DNA from: Clostridiales bacterium
Lineage (GTDB): Bacteria > Bacillota > Clostridia > Lutisporales > Lutisporaceae
NCBI GenBank assembly: GCA_012521375.1
Contig: JAAYMO010000056.1
Span: 1 to 37,527 of the forward strand
Direction: 5' to 3'
DNA length: 37,527 nt
The translations under genes were made by a program, and so were the position numbers. Below the pieces are notes generated by a model. The model worked only from the letters and a program-made list of their open reading frames with translations, was not told where the DNA came from and made no database searches. Shown here one piece after another: positions 7,442 through 15,796 of this stretch (position 1 is the first letter of the stretch; the number at the start of each line of letters is the position of its first letter).

Positions 7442-8398
7442 ATGATTGATGTAACTTTACTGGGCAGCGGGGGAAGTATGCCTATACCAAATAGATTTTT
7501 ATCATCCCTCCTTATCAGTTATAAGGGAAGAAAGATACTCATAGATTGCGGGGAAGGCACCCAGGTAGCCATGAGGAAGATGAACACAGGATTCAAAAAC
7601 ATTGATATGATTTGCCTTACTCATCTACATGGCGATCATATATTCGGTTTGCCTGGACTCATATCCACCATGAGAAACAGCGAACGAACAGAAAAGATTG
7701 TCATATTAGGACCAAAAGGGACTAATGAGACTTTAAAGGTGCTACTAAGTCCTATTACATATATGCCTTTTGAACTGGAAATTATTGAAAACCTGCAGTT
7801 GCCTTTAGGAATTATTAAATCACCACAAGGGCTGCAGGTTAATGAATACAATCAATCAAAAAGTTATGATATTATCCTTTCTATTTTAGCACTTGAGCAT
7901 TCTTCCCCATGTTTAGGGTATTCTTTTTATTTACCTAGAAAACCTAAGTTTTCGGTAGAGAAGGCGGAATTTTATAAGGTGCCCATGAAATTATGGAGCA
8001 TATTACAAAAAGGAGAGTCTGTTGTACATGAGAATAAAACATATGAACCCTATATGGTTTTTGGGGAAAAGAGGAAAGGTATAAAAGTAAGCTTTATAAC
8101 TGATACAAGACCAATAGAAGCAATAGAAGATTTTATAGAAGAAAGCGATCTATTCATATGTGAAGGAACCTATGGAGATGATAGAGATGCTGAGAAAGCC
8201 GAGAGGAATATGCATATGACCTTTAAAGAAGCTGCAATGCTTGCTAGAAAAGGAGAAGTAAGACAACTATTATTGACACATTTTAGTCCGTCTATGGACA
8301 AACCGGAAAAATATAGACATAATGCAGAGAAAATATTTCCCAATACAATAGTTGGTCATGATGGTTATTCAATTACAATATCCTATCAAGACAATTAA
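7442..8398 (+). CDS. rnz: Ribonuclease Z (tRNA 3'-end processing endonuclease)
   Basis: This is a 318-residue metallo-beta-lactamase-fold nuclease. It has the N-terminal LLGSGGSMPIPNR, the zinc motif THLHGDHIFGLPGL (HxHxDH) near residues 60-73, LEHSSPCLGYSF, the ITDTRP aspartate and the late histidine in LLLTHFSPS. It cuts pre-tRNA after the discriminator base to remove 3' trailers, mainly from tRNAs lacking an encoded CCA. The length is normal for the bacterial short form. It starts 3 nt after the EndoQ-like gene and is followed by a terminator. Confidence 0.95.
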   Translation: MIDVTLLGSGGSMPIPNRFLSSLLISYKGRKILIDCGEGTQVAMRKMNTGFKNIDMICLTHLHGDHIFGLPGLISTMRNSERTEKIVILGPKGTNETLKVLLSPITYMPFELEIIENLQLPLGIIKSPQGLQVNEYNQSKSYDIILSILALEHSSPCLGYSFYLPRKPKFSVEKAEFYKVPMKLWSILQKGESVVHENKTYEPYMVFGEKRKGIKVSFITDTRPIEAIEDFIEESDLFICEGTYGDDRDAEKAERNMHMTFKEAAMLARKGEVRQLLLTHFSPSMDKPEKYRHNAEKIFPNTIVGHDGYSITISYQDN

Positions 8399-8410
8399 TA
8401 AAATGATAAA

Positions 8411-8434
8411 AACCTGAGAAATCTCGGGTTTTTT
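8411..8434 (+). terminator. Intrinsic terminator after rnz
   Basis: AACCTGAG pairs with CTCGGGTT (one G-U pair) around a tight 4-nt loop, followed by a run of T residues, starting 13 nt after the rnz stop. Confidence 0.85.
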
Positions 8435-8541
8435 ATATTTATATAACTTTGTGGTTGTAACCTTTGTACAACTCCTAAATAGATTATTAGTGAGAGAGAC
8501 ATGTTTTCAAATAATAATCAATAAAAGGAGGTTTATGTAAA

Positions 8542-9462
8542 ATGTTATCATGTACGGATTTTATCCGTCAATCGCTGGGGTTACACCTTTTTTTCGCAAG
8601 AATAATGAAGGAGCATTCCTTTTTTCTCGAATTAGGGTTTACACCAAGAGATGCTAATTTTACACAACGGGCAGATGTTTTTAGAATGGAATTCGAAAAA
8701 CTTTTAAAAGAATCCATCATACTATCTGACGGAGTTGTGGATCCACGAATTCTTCAATCCGGAGAGGTTATTACTCCATATACTCTCAATGCCGAATTGG
8801 TTACTGAGTTTTACACCGGAATAAACTTACCAACGGATCTTACACGTGCAGAGGCAGGATTATCTGGAGGGATATGTCCAGAAGTCAGTCCTGTATTGAA
8901 GAAAAAGGTATGTGAGCTTAATGAAAAAGCCATATGCCTGATTGCTGCATTGATAAGATTTAAAGAGGAGATTCTTTCCAATGTTTTGTCATGCAGAATG
9001 TTTACCTTAAATTATCCACTGCTGATTGAGCATATCATGCGAGAGGCAAGGCTTTATCTTTTGTTGGTACAAAAACTTCAAAGAGGGCAAATGATTGATG
9101 TAGATAGAGAAGCCTTTGAACAGGAAGCATTTTGGAACAGAATAATGGCAGAACATGCAAAATTTATACGTGGTTTGCTTGATCCAACAGAGGAACAATT
9201 GATAAACATTGCAGATAATTTTGGAGATGAGTTTGACGAGCTCACATGCAAAGCAAAAAGAGCAATTGACCTGACTCTGCCAATTTGCCATGTTACTTGC
9301 GAAAGCCTTAAAGCTACATCAGCCATCCGTGACTTTAAGGCCCAAGCAACACAGGGGTTGTTGGAATGCAGAATCAGATCAATTATTGTACCTTTATTAG
9401 GAGACCATGTATTAAGAGAAGCTAATCATTTTCTCCGATTGCTGAAAATGGTAGCAAGATAA
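8542..9462 (+). CDS. DUF2935 ferritin-like helical protein
   Basis: This 306-residue all-helical protein has two repeated halves. Each resembles a four-helix metal-binding bundle, with HLFFARIMKEHSFFLELGF in the first and EAFWNRIMAEHAKFIRGLLDP in the second. The repeated (M)xEHxxF with spaced Glu/His residues matches the DUF2935 family of Firmicutes, whose fold is ferritin-like. The biochemical function is not established. There is no signal peptide. The start follows AAAGGAGG, spaced for initiation at ATG 8542. It appears to be a single-gene unit: a terminator lies upstream and a hairpin downstream. An oxidative-stress or metal role is possible from the fold but is not shown here. Confidence 0.82.
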   Translation: MLSCTDFIRQSLGLHLFFARIMKEHSFFLELGFTPRDANFTQRADVFRMEFEKLLKESIILSDGVVDPRILQSGEVITPYTLNAELVTEFYTGINLPTDLTRAEAGLSGGICPEVSPVLKKKVCELNEKAICLIAALIRFKEEILSNVLSCRMFTLNYPLLIEHIMREARLYLLLVQKLQRGQMIDVDREAFEQEAFWNRIMAEHAKFIRGLLDPTEEQLINIADNFGDEFDELTCKAKRAIDLTLPICHVTCESLKATSAIRDFKAQATQGLLECRIRSIIVPLLGDHVLREANHFLRLLKMVAR

Positions 9463-9481
9463 TTTTTATCATTTTATATTA

Positions 9482-9529
9482 AGTCACTACTGTATCATAT
9501 AATATGTATTTAATGAGACGGTAGTGACT
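9482..9529 (+). terminator. Long-loop hairpin after the DUF2935 gene
   Basis: AGTCACTAC (9482-9490) is perfectly complementary to GTAGTGACT (9521-9529), and the stem extends inward by about three more pairs. The loop of about 24 nt is AT-rich. No strong T run follows, so it may be a weak terminator or a 3'-end stabiliser. Confidence 0.45.
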
Positions 9530-9609
9530 ATTTATGTTCATTATTTTTGTTAGAGTTGTTTTTTCACCAATACACATCTATATATATTTGTGGAAATCCA
9601 CTAACGGCT

Positions 9610-9696
9610 ATGGGAATAACTATAGCCGTAGCGGCGGTTTTAATTTCCGCAGTTGGTTTTATAATAGGCTATTTAGTGAGAAACAGAAGGAAATAG
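9610..9696 (+). CDS. Possible 28-residue single-pass membrane micro-ORF
   Basis: ATG 9610 to TAG 9694-9696 encodes 28 residues: one hydrophobic helix (MGITIAVAAVLISAVGFIIG) followed by the basic tail YLVRNRRK. The helix and its G-x3-GYLVR end resemble the N-terminal anchor of RNase Y. It could be a decayed rny-like fragment or a genuine small membrane protein. No convincing ribosome binding site is seen, and the rest of the 9463-9813 gap (351 bp) shows only the hairpin at 9482-9529. Confidence is low. Confidence 0.3.
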   Translation: MGITIAVAAVLISAVGFIIGYLVRNRRK

Positions 9697-9813
9697 AAAA
9701 ACTGGGGTCAGACTTGAGTTATTCTTTTACCGAGGGTATAATATTGTCAAAATAGTTGGGAACGGTTGATGGCAGACAAATCAAAGTTTGGAATAAAAAA
9801 GGAGGCGGGGAAA

Positions 9814-10098
9814 ATGATTAAAGTAGTTTCCAAGCATTATGTTAAAGAGGATAAGGTTGATGAATTCATAGAGTATGCGAAAAGAATGGTTGAGGCTACA
9901 GTAAAAGAAGAAGGTTGTATAAGCTATGGTTTGTTTCAGGATGTGAAGGATCAGAAGATATTGACATTTATTGAAGAATGGGAAGATATGGAATCCCTGG
10001 AAAAGCACAAGACTACAGAACATGTTACAAGAATAGTACCTATATTGCGAAGTCTAGATGAAAAACCTGGCGATTTAAATATTTATAAACAACTGTAA
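9814..10098 (+). CDS. Antibiotic biosynthesis monooxygenase (ABM) domain protein, YgiN-like
   Basis: This is a 94-residue single-domain protein with the dimeric alpha-beta-barrel pattern of the ABM family. It opens with IKVVSKHYVKEDKVDEFIEYAKRMVEATVKEEGCISYGLF, then has LTFIEEWEDMESLEKH and a late TEHV segment. Members include quinol monooxygenases (YgiN) and haem or polyketide oxygenases; many are uncharacterised, so the substrate is unknown. ATG 9814 is preferred because GGAGGCGGGG lies 3-13 nt upstream; an in-frame ATG at 9766 has no comparable site. The next gene follows after 50 nt and is probably co-transcribed. Confidence 0.82.
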   Translation: MIKVVSKHYVKEDKVDEFIEYAKRMVEATVKEEGCISYGLFQDVKDQKILTFIEEWEDMESLEKHKTTEHVTRIVPILRSLDEKPGDLNIYKQL

Positions 10099-10148
10099 TA
10101 AAAGGATATTGCTTGGAGAAAAATATATTGATAGAAAGAAGGCCTATT

Positions 10149-10571
10149 ATGGAATATAAAAAATTTGGTAATCAATATGTGCTAAGAATGGATAAAGGTG
10201 AAGAAATAGTTGAAACTTTAAAGAAATTTTGTCAAGAACAAAATATTACATTAGGGTGGGTAAAAGGGATAGGTGCTGTAAACAAAGCAAAAATCGGACT
10301 GCTTAAAATAGAAGAGAAAAAATATTATTCTATAGAATTAAACGGATCTTATGAGATTACAAGTCTTCTAGGTAATATTTCTACCATGAATGGAGAAGTT
10401 TATTTGCATTTACATATAAACCTATCTGATGAGCATTATAAGACTTATGGAGGTCACTTGAATTACGCCATCATAAGTGCTACAGGGGAGATATTTATTG
10501 AAGCCATAGATGGTATGGTTGATAGACAATTCAGTGATGAAATAGGTATCAATTTGTTCAAGTTTGATTAA
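10149..10571 (+). CDS. PPC/DUF296 domain protein
   Basis: This 140-residue protein matches the PPC (plant and prokaryote conserved, DUF296) domain. It shows MDKGEEIVETLKKFCQEQNITLGWVKGIGAV at the start and the His-rich core YLHLHINLSDEHYKTYGGHL, whose three or more histidines fit the metal site seen in bacterial PPC structures. The trimeric bacterial homologues have no settled function. There is no AT-hook, so DNA binding as in plant AHL proteins is not implied. ATG 10149 is chosen because AGAAAGAAGG lies 6 nt upstream; the in-frame TTG at 10113 is weaker. A very strong terminator follows immediately. Confidence 0.85.
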   Translation: MEYKKFGNQYVLRMDKGEEIVETLKKFCQEQNITLGWVKGIGAVNKAKIGLLKIEEKKYYSIELNGSYEITSLLGNISTMNGEVYLHLHINLSDEHYKTYGGHLNYAIISATGEIFIEAIDGMVDRQFSDEIGINLFKFD

Positions 10572-10576
10572 GGAGG

Positions 10577-10625
10577 ATAAGGAACAGGCTTGAATTAGAA
10601 TAATTCAAGCCTGTTCCTTATTTTG
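10577..10625 (+). terminator. Very strong terminator after the PPC gene
   Basis: A 21-bp perfect inverted repeat (10577-10597 with 10601-10621) has a GAA loop and starts a few bases after the stop codon. TTTTG follows. It could act in both directions. Confidence 0.85.
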
Positions 10626-10701
10626 TAAACTATAGGAAGGTATAATTCTTCCATACATTAACTATCCTTAAAGGATTTCAAGAAAGGCTACCTCGTTATT
10701 A

Positions 10702-10726
10702 AAAAGCTTCCAATAGAAGCTTTTCT
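10702..10726 (+). terminator. Second hairpin between the PPC gene and marR
   Basis: AAAAGCTTC (10702-10710) pairs perfectly with GAAGCTTTT (10716-10724) around CAATA, followed by CTTAT. It may be a back-up terminator insulating the efflux operon. Confidence 0.5.
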
Positions 10727-10760
10727 TATATACATATATTGAACAATCCAACATTATATA

Positions 10761-10780
10761 TTAAACTATAAATGGTTTAA
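10761..10780 (+). promoter_or_regulatory. Candidate MarR operator
   Basis: TTAAAC (10761-10766) and GTTTAA (10775-10780) form an inverted repeat separated by 8 bp, 28 nt before the marR start. The size and place fit an autoregulatory MarR box. No second copy was seen, so binding is inferred. Confidence 0.45.
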
Positions 10781-10807
10781 CGATTAAAATATTTAGAGGG
10801 TGAACAA

Positions 10808-11239
10808 ATGGAAAAAAACTGTGATATGAGAGAACTAGATAAGATATCCTATGAATTACATAAGAAGCTTTTCGCTCAAATAACAGAAGGTATTGATATT
10901 CCTGTTACAAATACTCAAATATATATGCTGTTTTATATAAGGGCTCACGGCGAATGTATGGTAAGTGAAATAGCCAACTATTTAGGAGTTACTCTTGGGG
11001 CAGTAACAAGTCTGGTTGACAGACTTCATGATTTTGGTCTGGTGAACAGAGTCAGAAGTGAAATAGACAGACGTCTGGTGATAATTAAACTTAGCGAAAA
11101 AGGAGAAGAGTTGCTGAGGAAAATAGATATAAAACGGAAAGAGATATTCGATTATTATACAAAAGACATAGATAAAAAGGAAATTATATATCTTAGCAGT
11201 ATTATGGAAAAAATAGTCATGAAAATTCTCAATTCATAG
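10808..11239 (+). CDS. MarR-family transcriptional regulator of the RND efflux operon
   Basis: This 143-residue winged-helix protein has the recognition region MVSEIANYLGVTLGAVTSLVDRL (about 55-77) and the wing DFGLVNRVRSEIDRRLVIIKLSEKG (about 78-102). These are flanked by dimerisation helices. MarR proteins usually repress their own operon and release DNA on binding a phenolic or lipophilic ligand. The gene starts after AGAGGGTGA. The efflux adaptor starts 52 nt downstream, so it almost certainly controls that pump. A palindromic candidate operator lies just upstream. Confidence 0.92.
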   Translation: MEKNCDMRELDKISYELHKKLFAQITEGIDIPVTNTQIYMLFYIRAHGECMVSEIANYLGVTLGAVTSLVDRLHDFGLVNRVRSEIDRRLVIIKLSEKGEELLRKIDIKRKEIFDYYTKDIDKKEIIYLSSIMEKIVMKILNS

Positions 11240-11291
11240 AGGCATGGAAGGATACAAGTATAAATGCAGATGGGTTAGGAGGATACGTATA

Positions 11292-12536
11292 ATGAAAAGA
11301 AGACTGTTGCTTATTATACTAATTATACTTAGCATAAGCATTAACATAGGATGCAATAAAGAGGAAACAAAGGATACTACAGCACAAGTTTTAGACCAGC
11401 CTATAGCAGTGGAAGTGGTGGAAGCCACTGTAGGCTCAATTGAATCGGTGATAAGCTATAGTTCCAGAGTAAAGCCAGCTCAGGAGATAATGGTGATGCC
11501 TAAACAGCCAGGGAAGGTTGTCAAGGTGAATTTTGAAATAGGCCAAAGAGTGAATAAGGGACAAATATTATTTGAAATGGATAAAGTAGATGCGCAGCTT
11601 CAGTTGAATCAGGCAGCTGCAGCTGTTGAAATGGCAGAAATAAATCTAAAGAGGTTATCAGGTAGCACTTATGAACAGCAGATGCTGCAGTTAAAGTCTG
11701 CTGTGGATTCTGCCAAAATAAATTATGATGATGCAAAAACAAATTTCGAGACTATAAAGACTTTATATGAGGCTGGGGCAGAGACCAAATTTAATTTGGA
11801 CAGAGTTCAATCCCAGCTAGAGCTTGCAAAACAACAATATGAGACTGCTAAAGCAAACTTGGATTTAACTGAGCAAAAAAGCTACAAAGAAAACATTGAG
11901 GCAGCACAAGCCCAGCTATCTCAAGCTAAGGCTTCATATGAAATTGCAAAAAGTGTAGTGGACAATATGAGTGTTAAAGCACCTATAAGCGGAGTTGTAT
12001 CGGCTATAAATGTAAAGGAAGGAGAGTTTGCCAGTGTTTCTAGCCCTTCCTTTATAATCATTGATGACTCAAACTACATTATTGAAGTTAATGTAAATGA
12101 GGATGTTATTGGTAAGGTTCAATTAGGAGATAAAGTAAAGATTTATATAAGGGCAATATCTGAAGAACCTTTATGGGGAACTATAACAGCAGCTGCACCT
12201 TCAGCAGATGCCATGACACAAACATATCTGATTAAAATCGCTTTGGAAAATCCACCTGATACTGTAAAAGGAGGCATGTTTGCCGAGGTATACATAACTT
12301 TGAATAGAGCAGAAAATTGTATCTTGATACCTATGTCTTCAGTTATGGAGGAAGAAGGCAACAAATATATATTTGTTGTCAAAAGTGGCAAAGCTGTTAA
12401 AAAACAGATTACCACTGGCATATTTAATGATAAGGAGATACAGGTCATAGACGGTATTGATGAGGGTGAAATTGTAGTAGTTAAGGGGCAGGATTTCTTA
12501 AAAGATGAATCAACAGTAGTGATTTCGGATAAATAA
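11292..12536 (+). CDS. RND efflux adaptor (membrane fusion) lipoprotein
   Basis: This 414-residue HlyD/AcrA-family adaptor begins with a lipoprotein signal (MKRRLLLIILIILSISINIG then Cys21). A lipoyl half-motif (KPAQEIMVMPKQPGKVVKVNFEIGQRVNKGQILFEMD) is followed by a long coiled-coil hairpin rich in Gln and Ala (about 100-215). The second lipoyl half (VKAPISGVVSAINVKEGEFA) and the beta-barrel and membrane-proximal domains follow. In a Gram-positive cell it would sit on the outer face of the membrane next to the RND pump. ATG 11292 is chosen because AGGAGG lies 9 nt upstream; the in-frame ATG at 11244 would bury the signal sequence. Confidence 0.92.
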   Translation: MKRRLLLIILIILSISINIGCNKEETKDTTAQVLDQPIAVEVVEATVGSIESVISYSSRVKPAQEIMVMPKQPGKVVKVNFEIGQRVNKGQILFEMDKVDAQLQLNQAAAAVEMAEINLKRLSGSTYEQQMLQLKSAVDSAKINYDDAKTNFETIKTLYEAGAETKFNLDRVQSQLELAKQQYETAKANLDLTEQKSYKENIEAAQAQLSQAKASYEIAKSVVDNMSVKAPISGVVSAINVKEGEFASVSSPSFIIIDDSNYIIEVNVNEDVIGKVQLGDKVKIYIRAISEEPLWGTITAAAPSADAMTQTYLIKIALENPPDTVKGGMFAEVYITLNRAENCILIPMSSVMEEEGNKYIFVVKSGKAVKKQITTGIFNDKEIQVIDGIDEGEIVVVKGQDFLKDESTVVISDK

Positions 12537-12547
12537 GAGGTGTGAAA

Positions 12548-15500
12548 ATGAGAATACATGAAATATCTGTAAAAAGACCTATAAGCATATTGATGTGTGT
12601 TTTGATAGTTCTATTGCTCGGTGTTGTATCTTTTTCCAAGATACAAGTTGATTTAATGCCAGATATCAGTTTTCCTATAGCAGTAGTATCAACAAGCTAC
12701 TCAGGTGTTGCGCCTCAAGAAATTGAAACCATTGTGACAAAAAATATTGAAAACGCCATAGCTACGGTAAATAATATAAAATCTATTCAATCTATTTCCA
12801 GTGAAGGGCACTCTATAGTCATTGCCGAGTTTAATTCAGGCACTGATATGGATTTTGCGACTTTGGATATGAGAGAAAAGATCGATATGATAAAAGGTTA
12901 TCTTCCAGATGAGGTAGAGGATCCCTTAGTAATAAAAATAAATCCTAATATGCTTCCCATAGTGACTATAAGTGTAACTGGTGATTTGGACGACATAACA
13001 CTTAAACGTTTTACAGAGGAGAACATAAAGCCTAGACTAGAGAGATTGTCAGGGGTAGCTTCAGTAAGCGTTTCAGGGGGGAGAACCAGGGAAATACAAG
13101 TTAATGTAGATCCTAATAAGGCTGCAGGATATGGTGTATCATTAAACCAGGTAATGACTGTTTTGCAGACTGAGAATCTTAACCTGCCAGGCGGCACAGT
13201 AGAATATGGGGATAAAAAACTATTGGTGAGGAGTACTGGTGAATTTGAAAATATTGAACAGATAAAAAATATACCCATAGTTATGCCTAATGGAACAATA
13301 TTATATATCCGTGATATAGCAGAAGTGGTTGATACTAATAAGTCTATTGATTCCTACAGCAGGACAAACGGAAAAAACAGCGTAAGTTTAAGCGTCCAGA
13401 AACAAACAAACGCAAATACTGTTAATGTTACAAGGGCTGTAAAGAATGAAATAGAAAAGATATCAAAGGAACATCCAGATTTAAATGTTGATATAGTTTT
13501 TGACCAGGGTGAATATATAGAAATGTCTATAAGCAATGTGGCAGACAATGCAATAACCGGCGGCATACTTGCTGTGCTGATACTGTTCATTTTTCTAAAA
13601 AATATAAGGAGCACATTGATTATTGCTACAGCTATACCTATTTCCATTATTTCTACTTTCGTATTAGTATATTTTGCTGGTATAACAATAAATATAGTAT
13701 CCTTAGGTGGCCTTGCCCTTGGTGTAGGGATGTTGGTGGATAACTCTATAGTAGTCTTAGAAAATATATATAGACACAGAAATGAAGGATATAACAGAGT
13801 TGAAGCTTCATTATTGGGAACACAGGAAGTAGGCAATGCCATCCTAGCTTCTACATTTACTACTATAGTTGTATTTTTACCTATAGTTTTTACAGAAGGA
13901 ATGGCCGGCGAGATATTTAAGGAACTGGCTTTGACAATAGCTTTTTCATTGTTGGCTTCATTGATAGTAGCTTTGTCATTTATACCTATGTTAAGTTCAA
14001 AATTTCTCAAGGTTGCCACACCTCATGAAAGCTTAAGAAATAAATGGCTGGATAAAATATTTTATAAATGGGATCAGGTCATTAACGGTATAGATCAGAT
14101 TTATCGAAAAGTATTGATTTGGGTTTTGAAACATAAGGGGAAGACACTAGCTATAGTTTTTTCAATATTCGTATTAAGCTTGTTGTTTTTACCTTTTATT
14201 GGTTCAGAATTTTTTCCTTCAATGGACCAGGGCATGTTTAGTGTAGATATTGAGATGCCAAAGGGAAGCCTGATAGAAAACACCAATGAAGTAGCAAAAG
14301 AACTAGAGAAGTTACTTTTTCAGATTCCTGAACTAGAATCTATGCATGTAAGTGTAGGTGGATCTGATGTTTTATCTGGGATAGGAGGTTCCAGCGGAGA
14401 CTCAGCCACTATAAGCGTAACTTTGAAATCTATAGAGAAAAGGGAAAGAAGCACATCAGAAATTGTGGAAGAAGTGCGTAAATCGGTAAAAAATATTGCT
14501 GGAGCGGATATAAAGGTAACGGATTTATCTACAGGCTTTGGAAGCATGACCAGTTTTGACCTGGTGTCTATACAGATTAGTGGACCTGATTTAGAAACTT
14601 TAGAGAATATATCAATAGATATAGAGAAAATTGTTGCAGAGACAGATGGTACCAGACAAATTGCATCTAGTATTTCTGAAGGAAGACCGGAAGCCCAAAT
14701 TTATGTTAATCGTGATAAGGCATCAGCCTATGGATTATCAACCACACAGGTAGCATCAGTTATAAGGACTGCTGTAGAAGGTCGGGTAGCTACTACTTAT
14801 AAAGTCAATGGAAATGAGGTAGATATTAAGGTACAATACCCGGAAGATAAAATTAATACATTGGAAAAACTAAGATCAGTTTCTATATTATCGCCATTGG
14901 GTATACAGGTGCCTTTAATAGATATAGCTGAAATAAAGGTTGAGAGAGGTCCAACAAGCATAACCCGAGCAGATCAGGAGAGATATGTAACGGTAACCGC
15001 TGATGTGTTTGGCAGAAGCTCCGGGGATGTAAACGAAGAATTGAGAAGGAAACTAGAAGAATATAGATTGCCTGATGGCTACTCCATAAAGTTTACTGGA
15101 GAAAATGAAATGATGATAGAGGCTTTTGAGGATCTTACATTAGCATTAATATTGGCAATAATTCTAGTGTACATGGTCATGGCAATACAATTTGAATCCT
15201 TACTTCATCCCTTCACAATAATGTTTTCGGTTCCTGTTGCATATTCTGGTTCTATATTTGGATTGGCTATCACTAACAAGCCCCTTAGCGTTCCGGCATT
15301 TATAGGAGTGATCATGTTGGCTGGGATAGTTGTAAACAATGCTATTGTGTTGGTAGATTATATAAATATTTTAAAAGGAAGAGGTATGGATACAGAATCC
15401 GCAATCATTAAGGCAGGTCCTACTAGGCTTAGACCTATTCTAATGACAACATTGACTACTATACTAGCTTTGATACCATTAGCTCTGGGATTTGGGGAAG

Positions 15501-15670
15501 GTGCAGAAGCAATGGCACCAATGGCTATAGCGGTTATGTTTGGTCTGGTAACTTCTACTTTGCTAACATTGCTGATAGTACCAGTAATATACTATAGTTT
15601 TGATAATCTCTCAATGAAGATTAAAGGTAAGATAAAAAGAGATAAGTTACAATCAAATGTAAATTCATAA
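12548..15670 (+). CDS. RND-family efflux transporter, SwrC/AcrB-like
   Basis: This protein of about 1040 residues has the two-repeat RND layout. There is one N-terminal membrane helix, a large extracytoplasmic loop, a helix bundle, and then the same again (12 membrane segments expected). Motifs are GVAPQEIETIVTKNIENAI, GMLVDNSIVVLENIYRHR in TM4, where a single Asp serves proton relay as in Gram-positive SwrC/YerP, and AGIVVNNAIVLVDYIN in TM10. Proton-driven export of lipophilic compounds, drugs or self-made lipopeptides is the family role. ATG 12548 follows AGAGGTG. Eleven nucleotides separate it from the adaptor gene. No outer-membrane channel gene is present, as expected for a monoderm. Confidence 0.93.
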   Translation: MRIHEISVKRPISILMCVLIVLLLGVVSFSKIQVDLMPDISFPIAVVSTSYSGVAPQEIETIVTKNIENAIATVNNIKSIQSISSEGHSIVIAEFNSGTDMDFATLDMREKIDMIKGYLPDEVEDPLVIKINPNMLPIVTISVTGDLDDITLKRFTEENIKPRLERLSGVASVSVSGGRTREIQVNVDPNKAAGYGVSLNQVMTVLQTENLNLPGGTVEYGDKKLLVRSTGEFENIEQIKNIPIVMPNGTILYIRDIAEVVDTNKSIDSYSRTNGKNSVSLSVQKQTNANTVNVTRAVKNEIEKISKEHPDLNVDIVFDQGEYIEMSISNVADNAITGGILAVLILFIFLKNIRSTLIIATAIPISIISTFVLVYFAGITINIVSLGGLALGVGMLVDNSIVVLENIYRHRNEGYNRVEASLLGTQEVGNAILASTFTTIVVFLPIVFTEGMAGEIFKELALTIAFSLLASLIVALSFIPMLSSKFLKVATPHESLRNKWLDKIFYKWDQVINGIDQIYRKVLIWVLKHKGKTLAIVFSIFVLSLLFLPFIGSEFFPSMDQGMFSVDIEMPKGSLIENTNEVAKELEKLLFQIPELESMHVSVGGSDVLSGIGGSSGDSATISVTLKSIEKRERSTSEIVEEVRKSVKNIAGADIKVTDLSTGFGSMTSFDLVSIQISGPDLETLENISIDIEKIVAETDGTRQIASSISEGRPEAQIYVNRDKASAYGLSTTQVASVIRTAVEGRVATTYKVNGNEVDIKVQYPEDKINTLEKLRSVSILSPLGIQVPLIDIAEIKVERGPTSITRADQERYVTVTADVFGRSSGDVNEELRRKLEEYRLPDGYSIKFTGENEMMIEAFEDLTLALILAIILVYMVMAIQFESLLHPFTIMFSVPVAYSGSIFGLAITNKPLSVPAFIGVIMLAGIVVNNAIVLVDYINILKGRGMDTESAIIKAGPTRLRPILMTTLTTILALIPLALGFGEGAEAMAPMAIAVMFGLVTSTLLTLLIVPVIYYSFDNLSMKIKGKIKRDKLQSNVNS

Positions 15671-15673
15671 TGA

Positions 15674-15720
15674 AATAAGCAATATGGTCAGGTTTCAATT
15701 GCTGAACCATATTGCTTATT
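15674..15720. terminator. Bidirectional terminator between the RND gene and azoreductase
   Basis: A 15-bp perfect inverted repeat (15674-15688 with 15706-15720) lies between two convergent genes. It begins 3 nt after the RND stop codon. Confidence 0.85.
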
Positions 15721-15796
15721 GTATTTATTGAATTCCATATAAGACAAATCTAGCTGAAGCCAAGATTTAAGACAGCAGATTTTATATACAATAAAT

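Noticed and set aside
9534-9755. 73-codon reading frame in the gap after the DUF2935 gene
   Set aside because: The composition is unlike a protein and it starts in a hairpin arm. The overlapping micro-ORF at 9610 in another frame looks more protein-like.
10577-10621. Inverted repeat after the PPC gene as ends of a miniature transposable element
   Set aside because: The arms are only 3 nt apart, so it is a simple hairpin terminator and not two terminal repeats; no target duplication is visible.
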